64,000 nucleotides of DNA from Trichosporon coremiiforme (GCA_039545355.1 BCJJ01000003.1:1261092-1325091), one strand, 5' to 3'. Counted from the first letter of the stretch, positions 10,050 through 22,360 are shown. Translations and numbers: made by a program. Notes: generated by a model from the sequence alone, not told the origin.

Positions 10050-13000
10050 CTAATCCGTAAAGTAGACGGGGATACCGTAGACGACGGGCGCGGCGCCAGT
10101 GAGGAACTGGAGCTTCGTGCTTGTCCTCGCCCCACTGACGGCCTGGACGACGCTCTTCTCCTCCTTCGCCTCCGTCTCGCCCAGCCCAAGCTGGTCAAGC
10201 ACGACCTCGGTCAGGCGGTCGATGTCCTTGTCCGTGACGTCCCAGAGGTTGCCGACGAGGCACGGGCATCCGGCGAGGACATAGTCCATGGGCGTGCCCG
10301 TGCGATCGAGGTCGCCCTGGTCCCGGAGCAGACCCGAGGAACAGCCCCAGAGCATGGTGACGGCGCATTTCTGGAGATGCCTGATCTTGTGGCCGCGGAC
10401 GTACTCCTCGCCGCCGCCATGGCCGCAGTACACGACCAGATCCTTCTCCTCCAGCGCATTGAGAACGACTGCCTCGGTCGGCTTAGAACCTGTGAGGCCG
10501 GTCCAGCCATACTTCTTCTCGAGGGAGGCGATGCGAGGCTCGAATCGGGACTGCGTACCCGTCAGGTCGCCGGAGGGGTTGAGGTAGTACTCGGCACTGC
10601 GGCGGGAGATCTCGCGCCGGGGAGTGTGCAAGAGGAAGGGCAGGGAGGGGATACGGCTGACGGCGCGGCCGCGCAGGATCGGGATCGACTCCCACGGGAT
10701 GCCCTGCACGTTCTTGTCGAGCGCGAGCAGGAGGTGCTCCTCCTCCCTCTGGGGTTGGTGGAACAGGGACGCCGCCTCAAGATCGCTGAGTGCGCTCTTG
10801 ACGTCGACACCGAGCTGGTCAAAGTCGAGCTCGGCCAGCGCGACGGGCACTCCGTTGAACTGGTACTGGTCCAGGATGAAGTAGACCAGATCCTCGACCT
10901 CCTCGTCCTTGCATTTGCTACTGAGAGTAGCGAAGCACTGCAGCAGCACGTCCGGCAGCTGCACGCGCGCTGAGCGGCGCTCGCTGCCTCCGCTAACGGC
11001 ACTCTGGAAGATCCGGTCGAGGCGCTCCTTGAATGTGGCGAAGGCTTGAGTGTCGTAAGAAGAGCGAGGGTTCAATACCGTCTTGAAAGCGCCGAGCCAG
11101 CAGAACTCAATCGTGGCGAGCAGCTCTCCGAGCCGGGTGTCAATGGCGATGCGCTCACGCCACCACGTCTTCTTGTCCTCTTGCGTCATGCACTTCTTGA
11201 TCGCGCTGATTGACGCCTCGTTACCGTCCATAACGGCCTTGAGCTCGGTCATGCCCGCGTCGAACGTGAAAAGTTCGGACTCGTCCTCGCCCTCGCGACG
11301 GCCCTGGCGGTCAAGCGGGATGCAGAAGACAAGAGGTTCGCTTCCGTTCTGGTGCCGCGAGACCAGCATCGTGTTCCGGTCGTCGGTGACTGTGATGCTA
11401 ACTACGGCCCAGGTCTTCGGAAGCGACGAAAGGTCGTAGTCAGTCTGCAGGTAGTCGTTCGCCTGGTATTGCTGCCGAAGGCTCTTCCAGTACTCCTCGA
11501 GCTCGGTCTGTGGCTCAACCTCGGGAATGTCGAGGGCAGGCCAGTCGAAGTCGTCCGCATAAGGGTCTGCGAACTTGCCGTCAACGGCGGACAGTAGCTC
11601 ACGGTGTAGCGTGATGCTAGAAGCGGAGGCAAGAACACCCGCAGCGGACGCCGTCGTTTCCGGGTTGCCATGACCGAGCGAAGTCTGGAATGCACCGAGT
11701 ACTGCGAGCGAGACGCATGCCTGTCGGACCTCCTCTACCTTTCCAGTGCGGGCAACGGCAGCAAGCGTAGATCGGAACGCCTCGCTTGCCTTCTCCAGGA
11801 GAAGCTGAGCAGTGTGGCGGGAAGAGGCTCTATCCTTCCGTTCGGAGCCACTCATAGTCATAGCGATCGTAGACTCGGTGAGGGAGCTCATGAAGAGGTC
11901 GGTCTTGAAGCAGTCGAACGCATCGTGCATCGACACCTTTGCGTCGAGGAAGAGGTTCTCCGACTTGTCCTCCGGCACGTGTTGCAGCTGCCCGACTACC
12001 TCGCTGTATTCGTCGTTGCAACCAGCCTCCTTCAGCAGCCAAGCGCGTCGGCGCAGCAGGTGGCCGAGAGCATTGGGGAACAGCGGCTCGACGCCGGCCT
12101 CCTTAACCGGCGAAGGCCACGACTCCGAGGTGGTGAACTGCCCATCAAGTCCGACAATATCGTTGACAGCGCGAATGAACATCTCGTCGGCCTCAGCATT
12201 CTCTTGCTGCCTCGAGAGAAGCTCGCCCTGCACGCGCATGAGCTCAACGGCGTCGGGACCCTCGATGGCAAACTCGGCACCGCTGGTGATCTGCTCGGCC
12301 GCCGTGTCGAAGTGGAGGCGGCGGGACTCGAGCTCGGCGCTGTGAGCTGAGACACGGGCGGACAAGCTGCTAGACCGGATGGCCGGCACCATGCCACGGA
12401 CCTGGACGAGGTAGTATTCGCACTCCTTGACCGAACCGCGACGGGCGAGCGCCATCGTCAGGTCGAACGTGGCATCCACAAGGTGCTCAGCGTAGTGCCA
12501 CTGCAAGGCCGTGAGATACTTGCCAGTAAAGCAGAAGTTGCGCGCAGCCTTAGCCACGCTCTCCGACTTAGCCTTGGCCTTCTCATGCTCGTCCATCTCC
12601 TCCTCGACGGCTTCCAGTTCCTGCACGTCCGCGGCGTCAGGAGCCTCGGCTGCCAGATGGGCAATGCCGTGAGCTCCCCGACACCATTGTCTGTAAGCAA
12701 TCGTCAGACTGTTGAGCGCGGAAGCGACATCACCCTGAGTGTCAGTTTGACTACGTGCCGCGCAACTCACCTCCGCCATCCTGATGGCCGACAGAGAGCC
12801 GTGCGCCAGCGCCACTCGCTCCGAAACGGCGCATAGTTCAATCCAGCGCTTAGAGAATGTGCCCGTGTTCGTGGGTTCTGGGATTGTCGGGAACAAATCT
12901 TGAGCATTGGCGTACGCGTCGCGAGCCTCTGCAACCTGGCCCGATATCGCAAGGTAACGCGCGTATCGGAGGTAGACCTCGAGGAGAGCAGCGGGAGACA

Positions 13001-16000
13001 CGGTCACCGCCTGCACGGCGGGTGAACCCTCCTCCTGGCTGGAATTTTCGGCCGCTTCGGCGCAGTTGACGGCCGCCGCAAAGACGCTCTGCGCCCGTGA
13101 GAACTTGCCGAGTCGTCCGTACTCCGTACCGAGTCGAGCAGAGGTAATAACGTAGGCTGATGTAAGCTTCCGATCCACTAAAGACAGCTCACCCTCTCCC
13201 TGATCCTGCCGCTGCACCGTACGGAGCGCCCTCAACGTTTCCAACTTGGGGAGCACGAGACCCAAAATACCGAAAAGAGTAGCGAGAGAGTCTAGCAGCT
13301 CGCAGAAACGCTCCATGTCGTCGATCACGAGCGGCGTGGGCTCAGTCGTCTTGGGTGCAGCCTTTACGGCAACCGCCTTACTCGGTTTCGTCGCGGGAGG
13401 CTTGCTCGCGGTCTTAGAAGCAGTGGTTCGCGTGCTTCGCACAGTTGCCCGGGTACCACGGGTACCGCTGACCACACGCTTGCCTGCAACAGCTGGCTTG
13501 TCGGCAACCTGGGGAGGAGCGATGAGGTTGCGGATGGCCTTGAGGGCCGCACCTCCTAGTTGCGCTACAGCCGCCACGCTGTGGTGACTGGTATGGTAAG
13601 CGTCGAGAGCCCGGAGGACAAGAGCACATGCGTGGTATTCCGAGCTGTACTTCTCCAGGCCGGAGTCGTTGCCAAAGGCGGTCTGAGAAGCGAGGTGCTC
13701 GATCTCTTCAGAGAGAGGGTTGAAGCGGTCAGACTGATACCCGGTGGCGGCGATGGTGGCCATGAGACGCAGAATGACTCTCATCCGCCGCATTGGGTAG
13801 TCGGCATCGGCGTAGGTCATTAGCAGTCGGTCAGCGAGCTCGGTGATGAGCACCTGGACGTGGGGCTTGAAGCGCGCGTGCTCCAGTGCACCCATGACGC
13901 GCTCTCCAATTGCGCCGCGAACAGCGGTCGAAACGTGAGCCTTGTCTATGGCACTCCAGAGGACGGAGGCGAAGCCGACCGTCTCGGGGTCATTGGTGAT
14001 GAAAGTCGTGCAGCGTTTCAGTAGCGAGATCCAGTCCGAGACGTTGGCGAAGATTTTGTACGGGCTCATGGAGGCGCTCTCCTTCTCGATGCGATGGATG
14101 GTAGTGTCGTCCAGGGTGAGCAGAGCCCGGGCGAAGGCGGCCATCGCGGCCGGCTTGTCCTTCTCCTGATAGCAGAAGGCGAGAAGCTCCAGCCGCCTCA
14201 GCATCGATCCGTGAATAGCCTTCCAGTGAGTTGACTCCAGGACGTTCTCATCGTCTGGAGGCGACGCCAGCAGCTCCGACGACCAGTCCACACTACGTTT
14301 GATCAGTCCGAGAGCTCCATTAGCTTTGGCGTGGGTGAGGCGCACGGCGGTAGCGTGCGCCGTCTGCGACAAGCACACCACGAACTGGACAAGCGCTCCG
14401 GCGCTGAGGTTGGTGGTGTTCGCGATTACGAGGGCGTATACGCGGTCGAGCAAGGACGTGAGCTCAGTCGTACCCAGAGAAGGGGCGATCTTCAGGGTCG
14501 AATCAACGAGGCCAGGTAGGCAGTCGCGGCTGATGGCGGCGAGTCGGTCGTCGTTGACTTCCCCGAGGAGATTCTCGATAAGAGTCACCTCGGCACTTAA
14601 CCATTTCCGGACAACGTCAGCCAACTTGGGCCGGTCCAGAAGCTTCACGAGCACTCGTCGTAGCCGCTCCAGTCCTCGGAGACAAGCAGAAGTGACGCTC
14701 GCTCCCTCGCTCCCCATGCTACAGAGAGCAGACAGAAGGGTGTCGAGATCAACACCTGCTAAAACATCGGCCAAGGCAGTCCCCGAGGCGGTTGGGTCGG
14801 CGGCTAGAGCTTCGACCTGAACCTGAATTTTAGCCAGCTTTGCCGATAGCTGCGAAGCAATGGCTGAGGCGTTGCTGATTTTGGACACACTCGACGCGGA
14901 GCTGGCAGACACCGCGCTCGATGCGCTAGTAGAGAGCAGCGTAGTTGTGCCCGAACGGACAGAAGCGGAGCTGGACGTCTTGTCTCCCGAGATAGTAGCG
15001 ATTGAGGTGACAACGGCTAAGGCTTCGTCGATAACGGCCGAGTCGCCGAGGCTGCGGCCAATACCGACCCAGATATCGGCGACCGTGCTCCAACTACCCC
15101 CGAACCAGGCGTTCCTGCTCTCACCTCTCGCATCACAGGTACGCTCGACGACATCGACACATTGTGAAATGAAAGTCGCCACCGCTCGCTTGTCGTTGGT
15201 TCCTGCCAGGTATTTCTGGCATGTCCTTGCAACGTGCGACCAGATGGAATCGGGCGAATTCTTCTTTGGGGGGTCGTCAGCAGCGCTAGACGATACCGTA
15301 GTCGCAAAGGCGGTGTAAAAGCGAAGCCGGAGCCAGGAGGCCGAGATCGGTACGTCCACCGCCGAAATACGACGGTACAGTAAGACGGCGAAAGGACCGA
15401 TTGAGGTAAGCGGCAGGAGAGGTGCGAGGATGAGGGGGTGGTTCGGAGCGTCGGAGATTGTCAGAGTGGAGGGAATAGCCTGTTGTCAACATGTGACCCG
15501 AACTGGAAACGTACCTCAGGATTCATGTTAGGGAGCAGGCTGCACCACGCTGCAATTGTGGAATTGCACAGCAGTACTCGGAGGACGTCTCCGACCTCGC
15601 CCTTGGCTCGAGGGTAGGTTGTGATCCCGTCCCAGGTCCATTCATCGCCAACGAAGACGTGCTCATAGTCCTTGACCAGACTTTGTCTGAGTTCACCAAG
15701 GAGCTCGAGCGCGGTCGTGCTCTGCGAGCGTCAGCTCCAAGTCACATTCCGTTCTCTCCAGCTCACCATGTCCAATGCGATACACTTGAACGCCAGGTTG
15801 AAGGCCCCTCGCTCCACGGCCAGACGCTGAGAGCCGGAGCCGTACAGCTCCCGGAGCACCTTCACTCCAGCCCTGCCTTCTCGAACAGCTTTGGCGACCT
15901 TGGGAGTCCACTCAGACTTCGTTCCTGTCCTGTATCCCGCCGCTTGGGCCTCAGACAACACCTTTATCGAAGAGTTGCTGGCCACCTGCGCCGATTGGGC

Positions 16001-16504
16001 ACGCTCCCTGACGCCGACACCCGGTTTCGTCCAAGGGAGGTCATCGTCGTCGGCCGTTGCGGGGGGTGGCTTCTTGCTGGCGGTCGCTGTGGAGGCTGTC
16101 GTTCTAATTGAAGTCGACGTAGGTGCTCTGGTTGACCTTGAGGTCGCTGCCGACACTGACCGTGAACTGGAGGAAGAGGTGGTCGGGGCTGTCCGGCGAG
16201 TCCGAGTGACTGCCGGCTTCGTTGTGGTTGTTTCAGTCTCTCGTACGGACGCCTTGGCTGTCTTCGTAGCAGTCTTTGCCACAGCAGATGACGGGGTCTT
16301 TGCAGCGACCTTGGTCTTGGTTGCAGACGCCTTGCTAGCCGAAGTGACACGCTTCTTCGGCTGCGGCTCCGGCTCGCTAACCTGCAGCACGCGATCGAGC
16401 GTCGCTGCAAGATCGTCCTCGGCGGACGGCGGCACCGCAGCGGTGCGCCTCGTCGTTCGTGTCGCCGCCCTTGTCGATGGTGGGGCCGCTACTCGAGCCG
16501 GCAT
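10050..16504 (-). CDS. ESP1: Separase (peptidase C50), 2112 aa, 4 exons
   Basis: Cysteine protease that cuts the cohesin kleisin subunit at anaphase onset and is normally held by securin. Exons: 16504-15767, 15721-15515, 15479-12771 and 12734-10050. The first two introns (45 and 35 nt, CTGAC and TTGAC branch sites) are frame-breaking and confirm the N-terminal exons. The third (12770-12735, GTGAGT, ACTGAC, CAG) is exactly 36 nt with no stop, so it can be read through. The catalytic domain is at the C-terminus: His at about 1990 in YCGHGGGEEY and Cys at about 2016 in MLWGCSSG, followed by GNLWDVTDKDIDRL. Length fits fungal separases. The N-terminal 160 residues are Ala/Thr/Lys-rich and disordered; the rest of the long arm is helical TPR-like sequence. 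Shares a short divergent promoter with RPB10. Confidence 0.95.
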
Positions 16505-16747
16505 AATCGTCGGGGGTGTATGGTGTTGTTGTTGTTTCAATCGTAAACAGTTCTGATCTCAGGGACACCCAGAAGTCATTCGCGCTGTCTGTGGCGGCTG
16601 GCGCGGTTGGCTGCATGGTTATCACGTGGCTAATGACGTTTGTAAAATTTCGACCCTTATCAGATTCGGTCATGAATTCCTGCCCTCTCGAGCTATTGTG
16701 AGGTTATCGACCGCTTTCGAGGTTCCGCAACAACAACACCGGGCACA
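16505..16747. promoter_or_regulatory. Divergent promoter between separase and RPB10
   Basis: 243 bp separate the two start codons. It holds an E-box CACGTG (16623-16628) and a TGACGT half-CRE (16634-16639) within 17 bp. Binding by Cbf1-type or bZIP factors is inference from the motifs alone. Confidence 0.45.
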
Positions 16748-17136
<389 letters not shown>

Positions 17137-17253
17137 ACATCGGGCTCGTATCTGTACAACATGTGACTCTTAGGACTTAGCTGGATCGCAACCTGAAGGA
17201 CAGCTAAACGCTGGATGCTGACACGACTGATTGTACATCATCTATTGAGACAG

Positions 17254-18711
17254 CTAGTAACGAGTGATCACCCCGCCTTCCCCGCCGGCACACCACACCC
17301 CATCCGGAGCGATAGCCCAAGTCTCAATGCCAACAGCCTCCCAACCGCCGTACTCCTCCTTCGTGTCGACCGTGAAATCGATACCATCAACCTCCAGCCC
17401 CAAGCGACAAGGCAGTCCGCTGCCCGTGCCGACAAGGAGACCGCCATCCCGCTCATCGAACACAACGCTGTAGATCGGGGACTCATTGCGCATAACGAGC
17501 GTGGGAGAAATGTCCTCGATACTTCCCTCAGCAGCGCGCAGTGACTTCAGATTGCGGATAGCGATGGTGCCGTTCTGGTGGCCGGTGACGATGGCCTGGA
17601 GCTTCGGGGAGTAGTCAATGGAAATCAGGTTGGAGTAGACATCGGGCTGGACGACGAATGCAGGCTCAGCTCCAGACTCAGACGCCAGTGAGAAGGCGGT
17701 GAGCGAGCCGTCGGGAGAGGCAGCAAGGACAATGGAGTCACCCTCTGCGCCTCCGAGCGTCTTGACCCCCTCCGCGTCATCCACAACCACCATGCCGTCG
17801 ACGAACTTGCCGTCCGGGACGGTCCACTTCTTCTCCTCTGCACCCTGCCCCACGTTCCAGAGGCGGATGGTGCTGTCCTTGCTGCCGGAAAGGACCTGCT
17901 TGCCAACGCCGACGATGTGCGTAGAAGTCACTGCCCGCGTATGGCCCTTCAGAGTTCGGGGGTTGATGCCGTCGACGCCGGAGAAGATACGGAGTGACAA
18001 ATCCGAGGAAGCAGTCAGAACTACCTGTGCGGGAATTAGATGTTATCGTAGCGTGCGACCCTCACCTCCCCGCTGGGGAACCACTTGACATTGAGAACGT
18101 CGCCAACATGACCTCTGAGCTCCAACACCTCCTCGGGCTTCTGCGGCGACAGAACCACACAGTATCCGTCGGGGCCGCCAATCACCATCTTCCCTGACTT
18201 CTCGGCGAAGTCGATAGAGTTGATGCTAAGCTCGGGCTGCTGTTAGCCTGAAGTTGAAGCCACCGAAACTCACTGAGACGTTGCTCTTCATAGTGTATGA
18301 GGGCTTTATCATCTGGCGAGGGAATCGCACAGGTCGGCTGGCGACGTTCAGCTCCTGGCACGAGACTAGGAAGTTGGACTGTGGTTAGCGTACAGACGAG
18401 CCCACAACATACCTTTGAGACGCGCTCGACGTTGACGCCGTTCAGAGACTCCAGCTGGACACCTCCGTCCCCGGCCTCGACGCGAACCTTGCCATGGACG
18501 GACGGAGTTCCGAGTTTGTACTGTAATGAGCGCACTGAATGCCGTCGTAGCTCACCACCGACACCCATAAGTCTTCCTTAGACACGGTGCCCTGCTCGAC
18601 GTCATCGAAGACGGCGAGCGCATCGTGCTGACATCAGCTGTGAAAAGCAAGCAGGATCGTTCAGCATACCTGCATGTCCACATAGGCCAACGCCTTCACT
18701 TTGTCGACCAT
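17254..18711 (-). CDS. Proteasomal ATPase-associated factor 1 / Rpn14-like WD40 protein (422 aa, 6 exons)
   Basis: WD40 propeller that acts as a chaperone for the 19S proteasome base, binding Rpt ATPases. Exons: 18711-18670, 18627-18556, 18520-18413, 18378-18274, 18236-18066 and 18024-17254. All five introns are 34-42 nt and every exon but the last is a whole number of codons, so all joins are phase 0. Repeats are visible as ELRGHVGDVLNVKWFPSGE, LTASSDLSLRIF, then TLKGHTRAVTSTHIVG and LSGSKDSTIRLWNVG, the last two being the most typical. The N-terminal MVDKVKALAYVDMQHDALAV matches the pre-propeller region of PAAF1 proteins. The acceptor of the fourth intron is a NAGNAG (CAGCAG), which could give one extra Gln. 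Assignment to PAAF1/RPN14 rests on recalled family similarity. Confidence 0.85.
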
Positions 18712-18881
18712 TGTGCTCTTTAGCGAGACGGAGAATGTTGTAGACACCTCAGCGTCATCAGCTCGCCATGAACCTTTCGTGTGGAGGTGAGTGCTTAAGT
18801 GGGCGGATTAATTATGCCACAACCGTTGTTTTGACTTAGGCACGCCGACCCGTTGATGAGGTCAACAACTGCCAGTCCACC
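18712..18881. promoter_or_regulatory. Divergent promoter between PAAF1 and DAD4
   Basis: 170 bp between the two start codons. On the DAD4 side, GTGAGT (18799) and a TTGACTTAG end (18839) look like a 5'-leader intron. No TATA box seen. Confidence 0.4.
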
Positions 18882-19188
18882 ATGGAGAACCCGCACGAGG
18901 CTGAGCAGACGCGCCTGCTGGAGCGCATTATTAAGAACGTCGTGAGTAGTATACCAGGGGGTTCGGTTCTCGGAGCAGATAGCTGACCGACAGGACAAGT
19001 GCAACGAAGCTGTCCTCGAGATGAACAACTGTGTAAAGGTGAGCTCCATAGAGCAGAGCGAAGCTGACAGCCAGGAAATTCTTGAGTCGTCGCACGCCAT
19101 GGTCATGTCCGCGCAGCTTTTCGACAACTACACCGACAGCGCTGCCAACTACATGGAAAACCTCAAGATGATGCCGAAGCCGAAGTGA
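18882..19188 (+). CDS. DAD4: DASH/Dam1 complex subunit Dad4 (72 aa, 3 exons)
   Basis: Subunit of the ring complex that couples kinetochores to spindle microtubules. Exons 18882-18941, 18994-19038 and 19075-19188, all phase 0; introns of 52 and 36 nt with CTGAC branch sites. The protein starts MENPHEAEQTRLLERIIKNV, the hallmark N-terminus of Dad4, and its 72 residues equal the usual size. The rest is a single heptad-rich helix with DKCNEAVLEMNNCVKEI. The start in a CCACCATGG context is the only one giving the conserved N-terminus. It is too short and too split to appear as a long open frame. Confidence 0.93.
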
Positions 19189-20315
19189 TGGGACCGGCTC
19201 TTCCCAGGAGCTCCACTCAATGACGCAGCTGCTGTTCCGTGCCGCTCGGTCAATCCGTGCCAGACGCCTCGCCCACGCGCTTACAGCGCGCGAATCCAGA
19301 TCAAGAGCGCGCCTTCCTCTTGAGAACCCCATGTCGTCTTCGCTTGGTGCATGTTCGGCAGTAAGCTCAAGGGTCCCACCTGTGAGTTGATGGAAGTATC
19401 GTCGTGACTGATGTCAGCTTGGCAGCGGTTGGGTGCCGGTAGCAAGACTGTGTATAGCTTTGCTCCACATACCGTTAACAATGTATCGGATGCAAGCATG
19501 TGGCCACACTCCAACATCATTTGTCGAACGCAAAGACTACCAGGCTCCGGGAGGCTAAGTATGCGCCGGATCTCTCCCGCAACTCCTAACAGGCAACCTC
19601 TGAGCGAGCTGACAAGCAGGTTGCTGCAAAATGAAAAGAAGTGGTGCTACTGATGGGACGGTGTCACAGACTTGTATCGCTGTCGGTATCGATGCCGGTT
19701 GCGCATAAACTGAATATGACCTCACCTTAGCTGCCAAGCACTTCGCTGTTCGCACTCCTCAGACAGACCTCAAGACCGATTCCTGCGACTTCAGCCTAGT
19801 GCATATGTTAGAATACAAAGGCGCAACCCCACATTGAGTTCTCCACCGATCAAGGGCATAGGGAGCGGTGTATTGAGTTTCAGTGGGTGCGAGGAAGGTC
19901 AGCCATACTACGAACGGCGGTGCCGCGGGTGCACACCATATCGAGCTGGACGAAGGAAGGCACAGCCCCGGAGTGGGCTGTTCGGGCCCATGCTCGCTTT
20001 CTGCGCAGTATGTGGCGACGACGACCAGACTGCGTAGATAACGTGATAAGGTTGACTACCGGATCCGAAGTGCTCTTCTGCAAGCGAAAGTCCAGCCATG
20101 GCTTGGCATTGCGAGCACATCAACACTGCAGAAGCGCAAAAGTCCGGAGGCAGAAACAGTGGCACCCTTAAACCTTACCACTGATTCTGCTCCGCGCGAC
20201 GCACACAGAGACCTACTCATGTGACGAGGTGTGATGCTTGGCCGCGACACCTCTCTCGTTCGCATTCCCTATCTCTGCACTTACTGGTCACGGCTGATAG
20301 AGATCGCTGCCGTGG
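19189..20315. other. Intergenic, about 1.1 kb
   Basis: No coding region with splice or homology support was found on either strand. It contains the 3' end of DAD4 and the upstream region of the broken phospholipase-type gene. Confidence 0.5.
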
Positions 20316-20322
20316 TATAAAA
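20316..20322 (+). promoter_or_regulatory. TATA box of the broken phospholipase-type gene
   Basis: TATAAAA lies 25 bp upstream of the ATG at 20341. One of the clearest TATA boxes in the window, and it is intact although the gene it serves is broken. Confidence 0.55.
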
Positions 20323-20340
20323 GAAGAGCTGACAACAAGC

Positions 20341-21330
20341 ATGGACTGACCAAACGCCATTCTCCTCGGCACACTCCTACCAATCGCAACACTCGCACTC
20401 TCGGTCTTCGGCATCCCTCACGCGCCCCACGAAGCTCGTGGCGTCGGCGGTCTCGACGCGGGCGCCTACGCCGGCTCTGGCGCAGACAGCCGCCGCATTG
20501 AAGCCCTCCAATACCTCCTCTGAGACCACCAGTCCGTCAGCGTCGACGGGCTCTGGGGTCCCGAGACCGCAGGCGCCGTGCAGGCGTTCCAGAGAAAGAG
20601 CGGGCTCGAGGCCGACTCCATCCCGGGCCCGGCGACACTCGGCGCCCTCGCCAATGTTGTGCAGCAGGGCTCGAAGGGGAATGCCGTTAGTGCTGCCTAG
20701 GTCGCACTCGACGCTGGACTCGATGTGGACGGCGACTTTGGCCCCGCTTCGCACTCGGCAGCAGTCAACTTCCAAAGCAAGCAGGGGATCGACGCCGACG
20801 GCATCGTGGGGAGGGTCACTTGGAGCAGGCTCTTTGGCAGCGGCGGCGGAGGAGGCGGAGGAGGCGGAGGAGGTGGAGGAGGCGGAGGAGGCGGAGGAGG
20901 TGGAGGAGGCGGAGGAGGCGGAGGAGGCGGAGGCGGCGGTGGCGGGGGTTATCCCGAAAACAAGTACGACTATGTGGGCACAAACAGGTGCCAGCCAGAG
21001 TACCACGCGGTCCCGAACGGCGTGCGTCCAAAGGGGAACGGCTGCGGGCCGAAGAGCTGGACGTGGTTCAAGCCCAACCCCTACGACTTCGCGTCGTGCT
21101 GCAACAAGCACGACATCTGCTACGGGACGTGCGGGAAGACCAAGAAATCCTGCGACGACTCCTGGCACGAGTGCATGCAGAGCACGTGTCGCTACAAGCA
21201 CCACGTTCCCGCGTGCTACCTCATTGCGGACGGTATGTACGAGGCGGTCAAGAACTTTGGCGGAGATTTCTTCCGCCAGGCAACGAAGGACCACTGCAAG
21301 TGTATCCCGTACAACGTCGAGATTGCGTAA
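20341..21330 (+). pseudogene. Broken secreted protein: two peptidoglycan-binding-like repeats, poly-Gly linker, phospholipase A2-like domain
   Basis: One reading frame of 330 codons runs from ATG at 20341 to TAA at 21330 but is interrupted by TGA at codon 3 (20347), TGA at codon 61 (20521) and TAG at codon 120 (20698). No intron with usable signals removes them. Ignoring the stops, the order is: hydrophobic signal-peptide-like stretch (codons 4-25), two PG_binding_1-like repeats (about 50-105, with VDGLWGPETAGAVQAFQ; about 115-165, with VDGDFGPASHSAAVNFQ), 36 consecutive glycines (20842-20949), then a Cys-rich phospholipase A2-type domain. That domain has the Ca/catalytic core FASCCNKHDICYGTCGK, with the His-Asp pair at codons 257-258. 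After codon 120 the frame is open for 210 codons but lacks an early ATG. Likely a recent pseudogene; stop read-through cannot be excluded. Confidence 0.8.
20842..20949 (+). repeat. GGN trinucleotide repeat coding 36 glycines
   Basis: An uninterrupted run of 36 glycine codons, mostly GGA and GGC in alternating blocks. It links the peptidoglycan-binding-like part to the phospholipase A2-like part and is prone to length change. Confidence 0.95.
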
Positions 21331-21596
21331 GAGCTCATAAGGATAGTAGGAGGCGCGAGATGAATCTATTGGCCGTGCTCCCAGATCACCGAGAATTCTG
21401 CGATGCTTTCGCACCGTCAACAAGCGGATCAAAGTAGCAGGTCGTGGGTGCGACAGTGGGCGCGATTGTGGGTGCGACGGACATCCCCATGGGGTTCGGT
21501 GGCGTTGGTCACCTGACCACTTGCGTCAAACACGCTCACTCGGGCTTTCAACATCGGACCCCGCCCCAGTGTGGAACGTCTGGCCAACGACGCAAG

Positions 21597-22112
21597 ATGA
21601 GCTTGAAGCACCAGAGTCGCAACGATAGCTCGGAGGAACCCAATCCTCCGCCTTCGTACGAGGAGTCCACTCGATCAAGACCCGTAGCAAAGCAGCCGGT
21701 ACGTTACCCTTAGTGGCAAGGCTGACGATAGGCACGCAGATATATGGATCTCGCCGGCCCTTCACGCCCCTCACACAATGACTCTCCCGAAGATCGAAGA
21801 CGGGACACAGACTCATGGACGAGTCTGTTCATCCCGCTTCTTTTGATCGCAGGGCTGGCTTGTCTACTCGCGGATGGGTGTGGGGATGACGGGCACGATT
21901 ACAACGACCACCACCATCACCACGGGTGTTGCGATACAGATGATGATCAGTACCGTCATCATTATATCTATCAATCTCGCGAGGTTGATGGCGGGAACGA
22001 ACGTGGCTGGCTTCTCTGTGGAGGTTACACAGACGAGGGAGATGAGCGGGAACGGCGGCGCCGGCGAGTGAGGGAAGATGAGCGGGCACGTCTCCTTGAT
22101 GGGCCCCGATAG
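21597..22112 (+). CDS. Small His-rich one-pass membrane protein with PPxY motif (160 aa, 2 exons)
   Basis: Exons 21597-21698 and 21732-22112 join in phase 0 across a 33-nt intron (GTACGT, GCTGAC, ATAG). Use of the next AG (CACGCAG) would hit a stop soon after, so the first AG is preferred. The N-terminal 60 residues are polar and contain PPPSYEES, a PPxY motif of the kind bound by WW domains of Rsp5/NEDD4 ubiquitin ligases. One hydrophobic segment (SLFIPLLLIAGLACLLA, about 67-83) follows, then an Asp/His/Cys cluster (GHDYNDHHHHHGCCDTDDDQ) suited to metal binding, and an Arg/Glu-rich tail. No family recognised. A Rsp5 adaptor or metal-sensing role is only suggested by the motifs. Confidence 0.55.
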
Positions 22113-22360
22113 TCCAGTTGTATCGTGTACGACATGTCATTCCTGGCATCAATGAAACGCCCGCACCCACGACTGCACACACACGCTGACGCTTAACCCT
22201 GATGCATAATTGTAATGAGTCGTTCCTCTCCAGCCCTTCGCAGAGGCGAAGAGCATCGCAGAGAGACCGAGAGGGTATCTATGTTCGAACAACAGCACAA
22301 CAAGACAGATGGAGGACTCTTTCTACTCTATAGTTGGATTTTAGTGGGGCTGTGATTGGT

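Noticed and set aside
10047..10973. 308-codon plus-strand frame inside separase
   Set aside because: Antisense shadow of the GC-rich third codon positions of the separase catalytic domain.
20377..21432. 351-codon minus-strand frame opposite the phospholipase-type gene
   Set aside because: The opposite strand carries recognisable domains; the minus frame is Ser/Ala/Arg low-complexity from the GGN repeat and GC bias. It is the longest uninterrupted frame here, so expression should still be checked.
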